48,297 nucleotides of DNA, from positions 1 through 48,297 of the forward strand of contig NZ_JAPEHT010000007.1 of NCBI RefSeq assembly GCF_028823615.1, read 5' to 3'. The notes under the pieces were generated by a model. It saw only the letters and a program-made list of their open reading frames with translations. It was not told the origin of the DNA and did no database searches. Source of the stretch: Planococcus sp. A6 (GTDB lineage: Bacteria > Bacillota > Bacilli > Bacillales_A > Planococcaceae). Made by a program: the position numbers and the translations under genes. This document shows, one piece after another, positions 1 to 13,493 of the stretch (its first letter is position 1; each line of letters opens with the position of its first letter).

Positions 1-5
1 TTTTT

Positions 6-416
6 TTATTCGAATGCCTCGTCTTCCATATACATGACTTCCCATAAATGTCCGTCCGGGTCGTGAAAGCTCCAGGAATACATAAACTTATTGTCCATCG
101 GCTCGTTCGCGGAACTGCCACCGGCTGCCATCGCTTTTTCCACCCATTCATCAACGGCCTCCCGGCTAGACGCCGATAAGGCAATGATCGCCTCTGCGCT
201 GTTGGATGTATCGGCAATGTCTTTATGGGTGAAGCTTTTGAAGAAGTCTTCTACCAGCAGCATGGCGTACATATTTTGGCCGATGATCATGCAAGTGGCG
301 TTATTATCCGTCATCCGCTCATCGAAATCAAAGCCCATTTCGCCAAAAAACTTCATCGATCTTTCCAAATCCTTAACCGGCAAATTAACGAAAATCTGGT
401 TCGCTTGAATAGCCAT
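6..416 (-). CDS. VOC-family (glyoxalase/bleomycin-resistance fold) protein
   Basis: Predicted cytosolic protein of 136 residues with the vicinal-oxygen-chelate fold. It opens with a beta-strand typical of the family (QIFVNLPVKDLERSMKFF) and ends with the DPDGHLWEVMYM segment, whose Glu is usually a metal ligand. Length and layout match the small single-module VOC proteins related to PhnB and glyoxalase-like enzymes. The substrate cannot be read from the sequence, and many members are annotated only as glyoxalase family. It lies 68 bp downstream of dsdA on the same strand, with a purine-rich stretch (AAGAAGGGAAGCGG) before its ATG, so it may be cotranscribed with dsdA. The gene runs to the window edge and its TAA is followed by a run of A on the minus strand. 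Confidence 0.85.
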   Translation of the reverse strand: MAIQANQIFVNLPVKDLERSMKFFGEMGFDFDERMTDNNATCMIIGQNMYAMLLVEDFFKSFTHKDIADTSNSAEAIIALSASSREAVDEWVEKAMAAGGSSANEPMDNKFMYSWSFHDPDGHLWEVMYMEDEAFE

Positions 417-484
417 GTTTCCGCTTCCCTTCTTTTTCGTTTATCGTTCACTCTTCTATTCGTGGAATGAACTGAAAATCCTCC

Positions 485-1819
485 CTATCGTTTCAGTTTC
501 TTTACCCCTCTTGCATAAAATCCGGCCATCTCTTCCTCGGGCACGAGCGCCCCTCCTGTCAGCCAGACGATATGTGTCGCTTTTTCCACATCAATGTCAT
601 GTTCTTCAGCGTAGTTTGTCGCTGCCATCATAAATGGCCCGGCAAATCCGGCTGCTGCGGAAGGTTCGATTTTGATCCCTTCACTATCTTTCAGCATGGC
701 GAGCAGCGGGAACAACTCTTCGTCTTCGACCGTCGCAATGCTCGATATCAATTGTTCAGAACTTGCGGACGCGAAGCTTGATGCCCTGCCGACTGCGAGC
801 CCGTCCGCCTCCGTCCTATTGTCGATGCCGATGTCCTGGACGCAGATGCCGCTCTTCAAGCCTGTCATGAGACCGAGCAAGACGGCAGGTGAATGCGTCG
901 GTTCGATGAACACCGGATGGACGTGATCGCCGAACAGGTGTCGCAGCCCGAATGCGATGCCCCCTGGCGCCCCGCCGACACCGCATGGCAAATAGACGAA
1001 TAGCGGATGCTCTTTATCTACCGGAACTTTCTTTTGTTCCAATTGCTGTTTCAAACGAAGTGCCGCCACGCTATAGCCGAGAAACAATTCGCGGGATTTC
1101 TCGTCATCGACAAAATAGCCGTTCGGCAGATGGAGCGTCTCTTCGCGCCCTGCCGTGACCGCTTCACTGAAGTCGCCGCTGAATTCGACGACGCGAACTC
1201 CCTTTTTCCGCAGCAGCTCTTTTTTCCACCCTTTGGCATCCGCTGACATATAGACGGAGACCTTGAAACCGAGTTCAGCGCTGATGATGCCGATGCTCAA
1301 GCCTAAATTCCCGGTCGAGCCGACGCCGATGGAATGGAGTCCGAAGAACTTTTTAGCTTCGTCCGTTACAAACCATTCATAGGAATCCTCACGCGTGATA
1401 AGCCCTTCTTCCAGCGCCAGGTTCTCTGCATAGCGCAGCACTTCAAAAAATCCGCCGCGCGCCTTCACCGATCCCGCCACAGGCAGTTCGTTGTCGCATT
1501 TAACGTATAACTTCCCTGGCAGCTGCTCGCCGTAATACGTTTCGAGTTGGCGCTGCATGTGGCCAGCTTCCCGCAATTCCGATTCGATGATTCCTCCTGT
1601 TTCAACTGTCTCAGGAAACACTTTCATCAAATACGGGGCGAAGCGCAGCCATAAGCGTTCTGCCTCCTGCAAATCATGCATTGTCACTGGCAAGCCCTGT
1701 ACCTGATCCATTTCCCTGCGCTTTGGGTTCAGCCAGACGACCGGCTTCAAGTCGAGTAAATCCCCCATCAGCGGATGTTCATCCGTCCATTTGTGGATTT
1801 CATGTTTGGTAAGTCCCAT
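485..1819 (-). CDS. dsdA: D-serine ammonia-lyase (D-serine deaminase)
   Basis: PLP-dependent enzyme converting D-serine to pyruvate and ammonia in the cytosol. The protein has 444 residues, close to the 442 of E. coli DsdA. It shows the PLP-lysine context GSVKARGG (about residues 116-123), the phosphate-binding loop GSTGNLGLSIG (about 168-178) and a Gly-rich LPCGVGGAPGG near residue 280. The ATG is preceded by AAGGAGGCGG at good distance. It starts about 110 bp after the end of pyrE, beyond the pyr terminator, so it is probably a separate transcription unit; only a weak -10-like element (TACAAC) is visible upstream. A role in detoxifying or using D-serine is inferred from the family. Confidence 0.93.
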   Translation of the reverse strand: MGLTKHEIHKWTDEHPLMGDLLDLKPVVWLNPKRREMDQVQGLPVTMHDLQEAERLWLRFAPYLMKVFPETVETGGIIESELREAGHMQRQLETYYGEQLPGKLYVKCDNELPVAGSVKARGGFFEVLRYAENLALEEGLITREDSYEWFVTDEAKKFFGLHSIGVGSTGNLGLSIGIISAELGFKVSVYMSADAKGWKKELLRKKGVRVVEFSGDFSEAVTAGREETLHLPNGYFVDDEKSRELFLGYSVAALRLKQQLEQKKVPVDKEHPLFVYLPCGVGGAPGGIAFGLRHLFGDHVHPVFIEPTHSPAVLLGLMTGLKSGICVQDIGIDNRTEADGLAVGRASSFASASSEQLISSIATVEDEELFPLLAMLKDSEGIKIEPSAAAGFAGPFMMAATNYAEEHDIDVEKATHIVWLTGGALVPEEEMAGFYARGVKKLKR

Positions 1820-1887
1820 GTCTACCGCCTCCTTATCGTTAGTTGTACCATACCCCTTTTTGCTTTCTTTATTTAACTAAAAAACGG

Positions 1888-1926
1888 AAAAAAACCTTCG
1901 CCCATCCTGTCGATGTGCGAAGGTTT
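1888..1926 (-). terminator. Rho-independent terminator after pyrE
   Basis: On the minus strand a stem of AACCTTCGC with GCGAAGGTT closes a 15-nt loop and is followed by a run of seven T. It lies three bases past the pyrE stop and ends the pyrimidine operon before dsdA. Confidence 0.9.
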
Positions 1927-1928
1927 TC

Positions 1929-2539
1929 TTATGAAGTCAATGCGCCAGCTTTCAGTTTTTCGTGCCATTCGCTGAGCATCGGCAAATCCTCTGCCGCTAT
2001 CGCTCCGCTTTCCCTGGCTTGTTCAACCAGTGCCGGGAAATCCGTCAAGGTGTGGAAGGTGAATCCCGCTTCCTGTATCGCTTGCTGTGCTTGAGGCAGC
2101 CCGTAAGTGAAGATGGCGGCAATTCCCGCCACTTCAAAGCCGGCATCTTGCAAGGCTTGTGACCCGCCTTTGGAGATCAAGTCTTCGATGACGACGGCTT
2201 TTTGTCCTGGCTCGATTTTTCCTTCGATCAAATTCGATTGTCCGTGGCCTTTTGGTTTCGAACGCACATAGACCATTGGCAGATCCAGGCGTTCGGCCAC
2301 CCACGCCGCATGCGGGATGCCCGCCGTCGCGGTTCCCGCAATCACTTGCGCGTCCGGATACTCCCTGCGAATCGTTTCCGCGAGCCCATCAGCGATTGCC
2401 TTGCGGACGGTTGGATAAGACATCGTCAGCCGATTGTCGCAATAGATCGGCGATTTGACACCTGATGCCCAGGTAAATGGATCGTTCGGGCGCAACTCGA
2501 CTGCCCCGATGGATAATAACTGTTGTGCGATTTGCTTTT

Positions 2540-2543
<4 letters not shown>
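1929..2543 (-). CDS. pyrE: Orotate phosphoribosyltransferase
   Basis: Joins orotate to PRPP to give OMP, the fifth step of de novo pyrimidine synthesis. The 204-residue protein begins [10 protein letters not shown]. The PRPP-loop region is visible in [19 protein letters not shown], which carries the family's acidic pair as E-D. I chose the ATG at 2543 because it overlaps the pyrF stop as ATGA; an ATG five codons upstream would lie deep in pyrF. Last gene of the pyr operon, followed at once by a terminator. Length is normal (B. subtilis PyrE is about 216 residues). Confidence 0.95.
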
Positions 2544-4874
<2,331 letters not shown>

Positions 4875-4878
<4 letters not shown>

Positions 4879-7800
4879 ACACCTGCCCCCATTTCTTCTG
4901 CCTGGAATGTCATCGATTCGATGACTCTGAGCATCGCTTCCGCTGTGTCAAGTGAAGTCAGGCACGGCACGCCGTTTTCAACCGATTCCCGGCGGATGCG
5001 GAACCCGTCACGTTCCGGCTGCTTGCCTTTTGTCAGCGTATTGATGACGATCTGCGCGTCGCCGTTTTGGATGACATCCAGCAAAGTACGGCCTTCCGCC
5101 CCGATTTTTCCGACTTCAGCAACGGCAATGCCTGCAGATTCGAAAGCTTGAGCCGTACCGCCGGTTGCCATAATTTGGTACCCAATGTCCCGGAAGCGCT
5201 TCGCCAGCCCAACTGCTTCTTCTTTGTCCTTATCCGAGACGGTCAGAAGCACGGTGCCATGGTCTTTTACTTCCATGCCAGCCGCAGCCAATCCTTTATA
5301 GAGCGCTTTTTCAAGCGTGACGTCTTTGCCCATCACTTCCCCGGTCGATTTCATTTCCGGCCCAAGCGTAATATCGACGCGGCGCAGTTTCGCGAATGAG
5401 AACACCGGCACTTTGACGTAGACACCTTTTTTCAGCGGCGCTAGCCCCGTCGTATAGCCTTGGTCGATGATGCTTTGCCCTAAGATCGCTTTCGTTGCGA
5501 TATTCGCCATCGGAATGCCCGTAATTTTGCTGAGGAACGGTACCGTACGGCTTGAGCGCGGATTGACTTCGATCACGAACACCTCGCCTTTTGAGATAAC
5601 GTACTGGATGTTCAACAGGCCGACAATGTTCAAGCCTTTGGCAAGCCGTGTCGTGTAATCCGTCAAAGTCTCGATTTGCTGCTGCGAGATGTTTTGCGGC
5701 GGATAGACGGCAATCGAGTCGCCGGAGTGCACCCCTGCCCGTTCAATATGTTCCATGATTCCAGGAATCAAGACATTCTCGCCGTCACAGATGGCATCGA
5801 CTTCAATTTCCTCGCCTGTCAAATAACGGTCGACCAGTACCGGATGTTCCGGGCTTGCTTCAACGGCGTGTTCCATATAATGGATCAAGTCGCTTTCGTT
5901 GTAGACGATTTCCATCGCACGGCCACCTAGCACGTAAGACGGGCGGACCAGCACCGGATAGCCGATGTCCGAAGCGATGACCACCGCTTCTTCTGTCGAT
6001 ACCGCCGTTTTGCCGAGCGGCTGCGGGATGCCGATTTCATGGAGCGCCGCTTCGAATTTATTGCGGTTTTCCGCTCTGTCGATGTCTTCAAGCGTCGTGC
6101 CGAGAATCTTCACGCCGTTTTTCTCGAGCTTATCGGCCAAGTTGATTGCTGTCTGCCCACCGAACTGGACGACGACGCCTTTCGGTTGTTCGAGGTCGAT
6201 GATGTGCATGACATCTTCAATTGTCAGCGGTTCAAAGTAGAGCTTGTCGGAAATGGAGAAATCAGTCGACACCGTCTCCGGGTTGTTGTTAATGATGATC
6301 GCTTCATAGCCCGCTTCTTTGATCGCCCAGACGGAATGGACCGTTGCGTAATCAAATTCGACGCCTTGGCCGATGCGGATCGGGCCTGATCCGAGCACGA
6401 TGACGCTTTCTTTGTCGGTGCGGATCGATTCGTTTTCGTCTTCGTAGCTGGCGTAGAAATAAGGCGTTTCCGATTCGAATTCCGCAGCGCATGTGTCGAC
6501 CATTTTATAGACAGGCATTAAGCCCTGTGCTTTACGCCACTCGTATACTTTCGCTTCTTCTGATGACCATAGCTTGGCGATTGTTCTATCTGCAAAGCCC
6601 ATGCGTTTGGCTTTTCTCGTCGTATCATAATCAAACGGATTTTGCTGCAAGACTTCTTCAAAGCGAACGATTTTGTCGAACTTCTCCAGGAAGAACAAAT
6701 CGATTTGGCTCCAGTCGTGAATCGTTTCGATCGTTACCCCGCGGCGCAGCGCTTCGCCGATAAAGAACAGCCGCTCGTCGCCGGCTTTGCGGATGCGTTT
6801 TTCGATCCATTCGTCGCTCATGTCCGTGCCGTTTTTCAGCTCCAGATGGAATTGTCCTGTTTCGAGCGAACGGACCGCTTTCAGCATCGATTCCTCGAAC
6901 GTCCGGCCCATCGCCATGACTTCGCCGGTTGCTTTCATCTGCGTGCCGAGGTTACGTTTGGCTGCTTCGAATTTATCGAAAGGCCAGCGCGGGATTTTCG
7001 ATACGACATAGTCGAGCGCCGGTTCGAATGCGGCGTAAGTACGCCCTGTCACCGGGTTCATCATTTCGCCAAGCGTCAAACCGACCGCGATTTTGGCCGC
7101 CAGTTTGGCGATCGGGTAGCCAGTCGCTTTGGATGCCAGTGCAGAGGAACGACTGACGCGCGGGTTCACCTCGATGATGTAATAATCGAAGCTATGCGGG
7201 TCGAGCGCGAGCTGGACGTTGCATCCGCCCTCGATTTTCAAGGCGCGGATGATTTTCAATGACACGTTGCGGAGCATTTGGTATTCACGATCCGATAAGG
7301 TTTGGCTCGGTGCGACGACGATTGAGTCGCCGGTATGGATGCCGACCGGATCGATATTTTCCATATTACAGACGACGATGGCGGTATCTTCCGCATCGCG
7401 CATCACTTCGTATTCGATTTCTTTGAAACCGGCAATCGATTTTTCCAGCAAGCATTGCGTCACCGGGCTGTACTTCAATCCTGATGCCACGATTTCATGC
7501 AGTTGTTCGTCGTTATGGCAGATGCCGCCGCCCGTTCCGCCAAGTGTAAAGGCTGGTCGGACGATGACCGGATAGCCGATTCTCTCCACAAAACGCTTCG
7601 CTTCTTCCATATTATGGATGATATCAGAATCCGGTACCGGTTCCCCGAGTTCGTTCATCAAGGTGCGGAACAAATCGCGGTCTTCCGCTTTATGGATCGC
7701 TTCCAGCTTGGTTCCTAAGATTTCAATATCCAGTTCATCCAAAATTCCGGATTCGTCCAATTCGATGGCCATGTTGAGCCCTGTCTGCCCGCCGAGAGTC

Positions 7801-8063
7801 GCAAGCAGTGCATCCGGCCGCTCTTTTCTAAGGATGCGGCTGACGAATTCCAAAGTGATTGGCTCGATATACACTTTATCGGCGATTTCGGTATCGGTCA
7901 TGATCGTGGCTGGGTTGGAGTTGATCAAAATGACGCGGTAGCCTTCTTCTTTCAAGGCGAGACAGGCTTGTGTGCCCGCATAGTCGAATTCTGCAGCTTG
8001 GCCGATGACGATCGGGCCTGAACCAATTACGAAGATGCTTTTGATATCTTGTCTTTTAGGCAT
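4875..8063 (-). CDS. carB: Carbamoyl-phosphate synthase large subunit
   Basis: Makes carbamoyl phosphate from bicarbonate, ammonia (from CarA) and two ATP. The 1062-residue protein shows the duplicated ATP-grasp layout: the first half opens with [20 protein letters not shown], the second half repeats it as [19 protein letters not shown] near residue 555, and each half has an EVNPR motif. The last ~130 residues form the methylglyoxal-synthase-like allosteric domain (start near [17 protein letters not shown]), where UMP and PRPP usually act. Full length (B. subtilis PyrAB 1071). It overlaps carA by eight bases and has GAAGGAGC before its ATG. It belongs to the pyr operon, so this is the pyrimidine-dedicated copy. 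Confidence 0.97.
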
Positions 8064-9150
8064 GTTGTTGCTCCTTCCGCTGTGCGTTCATCATTTCCAA
8101 AAATCGGTCGAATAGATAGTTTGAGTCTTCCGGTCCCGGTGAGGATTCCGGATGGTACTGGACGGTGAAGGCTGGGTAATCAAGGTGCGCGAGTCCTTCG
8201 TTCGTTCCGTCATTGAGTGCACTATGTGTCACTTTTAGGCGCGTGCCTTGCAAGGTTTCTTCATCAACTGCGTAGCCGTGGTTTTGTGAGGTGATTTCGA
8301 TTTTGCCGGTGACCAGATCGCGCACCGGGTGGTTGCCGCCCCGGTGGCCGAACTTCAGCTTGAACGTCTCGGCACCGCACGCTCTTGCGAATAATTGATG
8401 GCCGAGGCAAATCCCGAAAATCGGCACTTCGCCGAGCAATTCGCCGACGACTTCCACACATTCGGGAACGTTTTTCGGGTCTCCTGGGCCGTTTGACAGC
8501 ATGACGCCGTCTGGGCCCCAGGCGAGAATTTCCTGCGCGCTCGTATTATGCGGCACGACGATGACGTCGCATTTGCGTTTATTCAGCTCGCGCAAAATCC
8601 CATGCTTCATGCCGTAATCGATCAAGACGACGCGCTTGCCGCGTCCCGGGCTTGGGTAAGGGCGTGTAATCGATACTTGCGCCACTTGGTCAGTCGGCAA
8701 AGGGGTTTCTTTCAGCTTCTCGACCACTTGTTCCACATCCGGCTCTTCGCCAGCAGCCGTCAAGATGCCTTTGATCGATCCGTTGACGCGGATCAGCCGA
8801 GTCAGCTTTCGCGTATCGATTCCGGCGATACCAGGGATGCCTTTTTTCTCGAGCAATTCGCTCAAGCTCATGGTGCTTCTGAAATTCGACGGGAAATCCG
8901 CTGCTTCCCGGACGACCATGCCTTTCACGGCTGGGTCGATCGATTCGAAATCGTCGCTATTGATTCCGTAATTGCCTTGCAGCGGGTATGTCATCGTGAC
9001 GATCTGCCCGCAATAGGATGGATCGGAGAGAATTTCCTGATAGCCAGTCATGCTCGTATTGAACACCACTTCCCCGAATGATGCCGTTTGTGCGCCGAAT
9101 GCTTCCCCCGTGAATACTGTGCCGTCTTCTAAGATCAAATAACGTTTCAT
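8056..9150 (-). CDS. carA: Carbamoyl-phosphate synthase small (glutaminase) subunit
   Basis: Hydrolyses glutamine and channels ammonia to CarB. The 364-residue protein has the N-terminal CarA domain ([19 protein letters not shown]) and a class I glutamine amidotransferase domain with the nucleophile in FGICLGHQL and the His-Glu pair in [14 protein letters not shown] placed the start at 9150, not six codons upstream, because AGGAGGAAAACTG precedes this ATG and it overlaps the pyrC stop by one base (TGATG). Length agrees with B. subtilis PyrAA (364). Confidence 0.96.
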   Translation of the reverse strand: MKRYLILEDGTVFTGEAFGAQTASFGEVVFNTSMTGYQEILSDPSYCGQIVTMTYPLQGNYGINSDDFESIDPAVKGMVVREAADFPSNFRSTMSLSELLEKKGIPGIAGIDTRKLTRLIRVNGSIKGILTAAGEEPDVEQVVEKLKETPLPTDQVAQVSITRPYPSPGRGKRVVLIDYGMKHGILRELNKRKCDVIVVPHNTSAQEILAWGPDGVMLSNGPGDPKNVPECVEVVGELLGEVPIFGICLGHQLFARACGAETFKLKFGHRGGNHPVRDLVTGKIEITSQNHGYAVDEETLQGTRLKVTHSALNDGTNEGLAHLDYPAFTVQYHPESSPGPEDSNYLFDRFLEMMNAQRKEQQHA

Positions 9151-10424
9151 CAGTTTTCCTCCTGCCATGCGATGTCACCGCCGAAAATGGTCATTACTGG
9201 CCAGCCGGTGCAAGTTTGTCCGCCAAATGGCGTATTCGTTCCTTTGGAAAGGAAATCTTCCGGGCGGATTTCCTGCTGTTTGTCCAAGTCGAGCAGCACC
9301 AGGTCGGCTGCTTGTCCTGCCTCAATCGTCCCGTATGGAAGGCCGAACACATCTGCCGGCTTTTTCGTCAGCCAGCCGATCAATTGCCCAAGAGTCCATT
9401 TGCCGCTTTGGACAAATTCCGTATACAGGAGCGGGAACGCCGTTTCGAATCCGACGATGCCGAATGGCGCTTTTTCCATGCCGTTCGCTTTTTCTTCCGC
9501 AGCATGCGGGGCGTGGTCCGTCGCAATAAAATCAAGTGTGCCGTCGAGCAGCCCTTCGTGAAGCGCTTCGTAATCTTCCTGTGCGCGAAGCGGCGGGTTC
9601 ATTTTGTAATTCGCGTCGTCGCCTGGGATGTCATCTTCCGTTAACAATAGATGATGGGGCGTCACTTCCGCCGTGACGCGGACGCCTGCCCGTTTTGCGT
9701 CGCGGATGACACGCACCGACTCTTTCGTGCTGACATGGCAGACGTGATAATGGGCGCCAGCCGCCTCAGCGAGCAGGATATCGCGTGCGATATGCACTGA
9801 TTCCGCAACAGACGGGATTCCAGGCAAGCCCAGCTCGCGGCTTCGCTTGCCATCATGCATGACGCCGCCGTAGATCAGGCTGTTGTCTTCGCAATGGGCG
9901 ACGACAGTCATATCGAGGTCTGCGGCTTCTTTCATCGTCTCGAGCATCATTCCTGCTTCCTGGATGCCAACGCCGTCGTCCGTGAACGCAAAGGCGCCAT
10001 GTTCTTTCAGTTCTTTCAAATTGGTCCGTTCTTTGCCCGCTTCGCGGATCGTGATGGATGCATACGGCAAAACCCGGATGAGCGCATTTTTTTCGATCAA
10101 GCCGTTGACGTGATCGAGATTTTCTTTCGTGTCGGGTACCGGCCGTGTATTCGGCATGGCGCAGATGGTCGTATAACCGCCGCGTGCCGCTGACTTCGTG
10201 CCGCTTTCAATGGTTTCCTTTTTTTCTCCCCCCGGTTCACGCAGATGGACATGGACGTCCACAAACCCTGGTGCGATCATTCGGCCTTTGCCGTCGATTT
10301 CCGTTTCTCCCTGCCCGTTCAAGTGTGCGCCGATCTCCTCGATGCGGCCATCCTTGACGCGGATGTTCGTTTCCTCCAATTGTTCCCCGTTCAACATCTT
10401 TACGTTCTTAATGAATAATCCCAT
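9150..10424 (-). CDS. pyrC: Dihydroorotase
   Basis: Zinc enzyme closing carbamoyl aspartate to dihydroorotate, the third pathway step. The 424-residue protein carries the metal-binding [12 protein letters not shown] motif near residues 56-67, later metal-ligand histidines in TVVAHCED and [10 protein letters not shown], and the ATDHAPH motif with the catalytic Asp (about residues 300-310). This is the long type I dihydroorotase usual in Firmicutes. The ATG is preceded by AAAGGGAGAG, and one base separates it from the pyrB stop. Confidence 0.97.
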   Translation of the reverse strand: MGLFIKNVKMLNGEQLEETNIRVKDGRIEEIGAHLNGQGETEIDGKGRMIAPGFVDVHVHLREPGGEKKETIESGTKSAARGGYTTICAMPNTRPVPDTKENLDHVNGLIEKNALIRVLPYASITIREAGKERTNLKELKEHGAFAFTDDGVGIQEAGMMLETMKEAADLDMTVVAHCEDNSLIYGGVMHDGKRSRELGLPGIPSVAESVHIARDILLAEAAGAHYHVCHVSTKESVRVIRDAKRAGVRVTAEVTPHHLLLTEDDIPGDDANYKMNPPLRAQEDYEALHEGLLDGTLDFIATDHAPHAAEEKANGMEKAPFGIVGFETAFPLLYTEFVQSGKWTLGQLIGWLTKKPADVFGLPYGTIEAGQAADLVLLDLDKQQEIRPEDFLSKGTNTPFGGQTCTGWPVMTIFGGDIAWQEEN

Positions 10425-10425
10425 T

Positions 10426-11304
10426 TTATTCTCTCCCTTTCATTGCATATTCGAGTACGGCCATCCGGACGAAGACGCCGTTTTCCATTTGTTTGAAGAT
10501 TCTTGAACGCTGGCATTCGACGAGCGAATTCGCAATCTCCACTCCCCGGTTGATTGGTGCCGGATGCATGATGATGGCGTCTTTTTTCATTTTGCGCTCG
10601 CGTGCTTCTGTCAACCCGAACTCAATATGGTAGCGTTCTTTGGAAAATAGTGCGGAGACGGCGTGCCGTTCATGCTGCACGCGGAGCATCATAACGACGT
10701 CCGTTTCGCCGATCAAGGCATCCAAATCATCGGTTGTGTCGTACTCGCCGCTCCATTCCTCCGGGCACACGAAGCTGACTTTCGCGCCGAGCTGTTTCAG
10801 TGCGGCTGCATTCGACTTGGCGACACGGCTATGGGCGATATCCCCGACAATTGTTACGTGGATGCCATCGATGCGGCCAAACTCCTGATGAATCGTGTAC
10901 AGATCGAGCAGCGATTGCGTCGGGTGCTGGCCCGAGCCATCACCGCCGTTGATGACCGCTACCTTGCAGCCTGCTAGCTGCTGGTAATATTCTTCTTCCT
11001 CGTGGCGGATGATGACCGCCTTGACGCCGATCGCTTCCATCGTTTTCACCGTGTCATAGAGCGTTTCGCCTTTTAGGATGCTGGAAAAGGCCGTTTCGAA
11101 TGGCAGTACGGATAGTCCAAGACGATGTTCAGCCATCTCAAAGCTCATTTTCGTCCGTGTGCTCGGTTCGAAAAATAAATTGACGACCGCCCCCTCGAGT
11201 GACGCTTTTTCGCCCCTTTCGAACTGCTCGGCTCGCTTCAGCAAGTTCATGATTTTGTCGTTTTCAAGATTATTCATCGTTAACAGATTCGGCAATTTGC
11301 TCAC
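10426..11304 (-). CDS. pyrB: Aspartate carbamoyltransferase catalytic subunit
   Basis: Joins carbamoyl phosphate to aspartate, the first committed step. It shows the carbamoyl-phosphate loop [21 protein letters not shown], the MLRVQHERH segment and [12 protein letters not shown]. There is no regulatory PyrI chain, as usual in Bacillales. The start is uncertain. The open frame continues upstream into the attenuator hairpin, which is leader RNA, not protein. Alignment with B. subtilis PyrB favours the GTG at 11304 (292 residues), though AAAGGG lies very close to it. The TTG at 11295 has a better-spaced AAAGGG and would remove three residues. Expression is controlled by the PyrR attenuator just upstream. 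Confidence 0.93.
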   Translation of the reverse strand: MSKLPNLLTMNNLENDKIMNLLKRAEQFERGEKASLEGAVVNLFFEPSTRTKMSFEMAEHRLGLSVLPFETAFSSILKGETLYDTVKTMEAIGVKAVIIRHEEEEYYQQLAGCKVAVINGGDGSGQHPTQSLLDLYTIHQEFGRIDGIHVTIVGDIAHSRVAKSNAAALKQLGAKVSFVCPEEWSGEYDTTDDLDALIGETDVVMMLRVQHERHAVSALFSKERYHIEFGLTEARERKMKKDAIIMHPAPINRGVEIANSLVECQRSRIFKQMENGVFVRMAVLEYAMKGRE

Positions 11305-11430
11305 GCCCTTTCGTTGACTGTACAAAAAAACACCTTCCCAGGGGCAGGAAGGTGTAAGGAAATAAGGGTAGACTGCACCCCTATCCATAACCCTTTCCAT
11401 GCCTCTCTGGACATTCCTTAAAAGGTAAGT
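11305..11430 (-). promoter_or_regulatory. PyrR-dependent attenuator between uraA and pyrB
   Basis: Leader of about 126 nt between the uraA stop and pyrB. Minus-strand bases 11414-11401 read ATGTCCAGAGAGGC, matching the PyrR-binding loop (core TCCAGAGAGGC). A possible antiterminator pairs AGGGG and CAG with CTGCCCCT of the downstream terminator. By the B. subtilis mechanism, UMP-bound PyrR stabilises the upstream stem, the terminator forms and pyrB onward is shut off. The motif is seen; the mechanism is inferred from the family. Confidence 0.88.
11324..11355 (-). terminator. Attenuator terminator upstream of pyrB
   Basis: Minus-strand stem ACACCTTCC / GGAAGGTGT with a short C-rich loop, followed by seven T. 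This is the intrinsic terminator that PyrR switching controls. Confidence 0.9.
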
Positions 11431-12705
11431 TTATTCAGTTCCATCATCCAATTCCTGTTTATCAAGACCAGGCAGGATTAAGTTCAAGATTACGAGCGCC
11501 ATTCCTTCGATCGCGAACGATTCGCTGAACTCGAGTTTCGCGCCGCCGATCCCGATGACCAGGATGACCGACGAGATGACCAAGTTGCGGTTATTGCCGA
11601 AGTCGATGCCGTTATCGACCAGCATCCGTAGTCCGGACGAAGCGATGATACCGAACAACAGGATCGAGATACCCCCGAGCACTGCTGTCGGAATCGTGTC
11701 GATGACCGCCATCAATTTTCCGAAGAACGAGAACAGGATGGCGAATACCGCAGCACCCAGAATGACATAGACGCTGAACACTTTCGTGATGGCAAGTACG
11801 CCGATGTTCTCGCCGTATGTCGTTTTCGGCGGGCCTCCGACAAGCGAGGAGATGAACGTCCCGATTCCGTCTCCTAAAATCGAGCGATGAAGGCCGGGAT
11901 CTTTTATGTAGTTGCGATCGACAATCTTACCGAGGACAAGCTGATGCCCGATATGCTCAGAAATCGTGACGATGGCGATTGGCACCATGACGAACAACAG
12001 TGTCGGTGTCACTTGGAAAGAGTAATCAATTCCCGGCAGTAAAAATTCCGGTACTTGGAACCAGCTGGCCGCTGCCACTGGAGCAAAATCGATAATGCCG
12101 ATCAGTGTTGAATAGGCATAACCTGCAATGATACCGATCAAGATTGGCATGAGCGAGATGATATTCTTGAAGTAAATATTGCAGATGATGGCCGTGGCGA
12201 GTGTGACAAGTGCGGCTGAGAAATGCAGTAAGCTGTATTCAGAGCCTCCGTCTACCGTTGGGATATTCATGGCCATGTCGACCGCCGTTCCGGACAGGGC
12301 CAGTCCGATAACAATGATGACCGGGCCGACAACGATCGGCGGCAGCAGTTTCATGAGCCATTTGTAGCCGGTCTTCCAGATGATCAGCGAAACGATGGCG
12401 TAGACGAGCGAGACGAACATCGCGCCGATCATCGCCGAGCCGATGCCGCCTGTTTCCGTGGCGATTTGTATCGGGACAATAAAGGCGAATGAAGATCCGA
12501 GGTAAGCCGGCACTTTGAATTGCGTGATGAGGACGAAGATGATGGTGGCGATGCCGCTCGTCAATAGCGCAATCGCGGGGCTCAAGCCAACCAGCTGCGG
12601 CACCAGGATTGTTGCGCCGAACATGGCGAACATGTGCTGCAGGCTAAGGGAAATCCATTGCCCCGTTTTTGGTTTATCGTGTATGTCTAGAATGGCATTG
12701 CTCAA
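11431..12705 (-). CDS. uraA: Uracil permease (NCS2 family)
   Basis: Integral membrane uracil:H+ symporter, called pyrP in B. subtilis. The 424-residue protein begins with a short cytosolic segment (MSNAILDIHDKPKTGQW), then SLQHMFAMFGATILVPQLVGL, the family's first helix, and many hydrophobic segments. It shows the NCS2 signature around SEHIGHQLVLGKI and a PPKTTYGENIGV motif. It sits between pyrR and pyrB as in B. subtilis, 30 bp after pyrR with no attenuator in the gap. It is kept intact beside a broken pyrD, so uracil uptake should still work. Confidence 0.95.
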   Translation of the reverse strand: MSNAILDIHDKPKTGQWISLSLQHMFAMFGATILVPQLVGLSPAIALLTSGIATIIFVLITQFKVPAYLGSSFAFIVPIQIATETGGIGSAMIGAMFVSLVYAIVSLIIWKTGYKWLMKLLPPIVVGPVIIVIGLALSGTAVDMAMNIPTVDGGSEYSLLHFSAALVTLATAIICNIYFKNIISLMPILIGIIAGYAYSTLIGIIDFAPVAAASWFQVPEFLLPGIDYSFQVTPTLLFVMVPIAIVTISEHIGHQLVLGKIVDRNYIKDPGLHRSILGDGIGTFISSLVGGPPKTTYGENIGVLAITKVFSVYVILGAAVFAILFSFFGKLMAVIDTIPTAVLGGISILLFGIIASSGLRMLVDNGIDFGNNRNLVISSVILVIGIGGAKLEFSESFAIEGMALVILNLILPGLDKQELDDGTE

Positions 12706-12735
12706 GCTGTTTCTCCCCTGTCTCTATAGTAATTC

Positions 12736-13425
<690 letters not shown>

Positions 13426-13458
13426 TTAAAGGTGATGCGTATTCAGTTGACTGGTCTA

Positions 13459-13488
13459 AGTATAAAGAACAGCCATTTCGTTTGTCAA
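13459..13488 (-). promoter_or_regulatory. Sigma-A promoter of the pyr operon
   Basis: Minus strand: TTGACA (13488-13483), 18-nt spacer, TATACT (13464-13459). Start of transcription is expected near 13452, just before the PyrR-binding stem. Confidence 0.85.
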
Positions 13489-13493
13489 CCCCC

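Noticed and set aside
6642-7262. Long plus-strand open frame (206 codons) opposite carB
   Set aside because: It has no family similarity I recognise, no ribosome-binding site, and lies wholly antisense to strongly conserved carB; such frames are common opposite GC-biased codons.
11305-11400. In-frame N-terminal extension of pyrB by 32 codons
   Set aside because: The bases form the PyrR-controlled terminator and loop; homologous PyrB proteins lack the extension.
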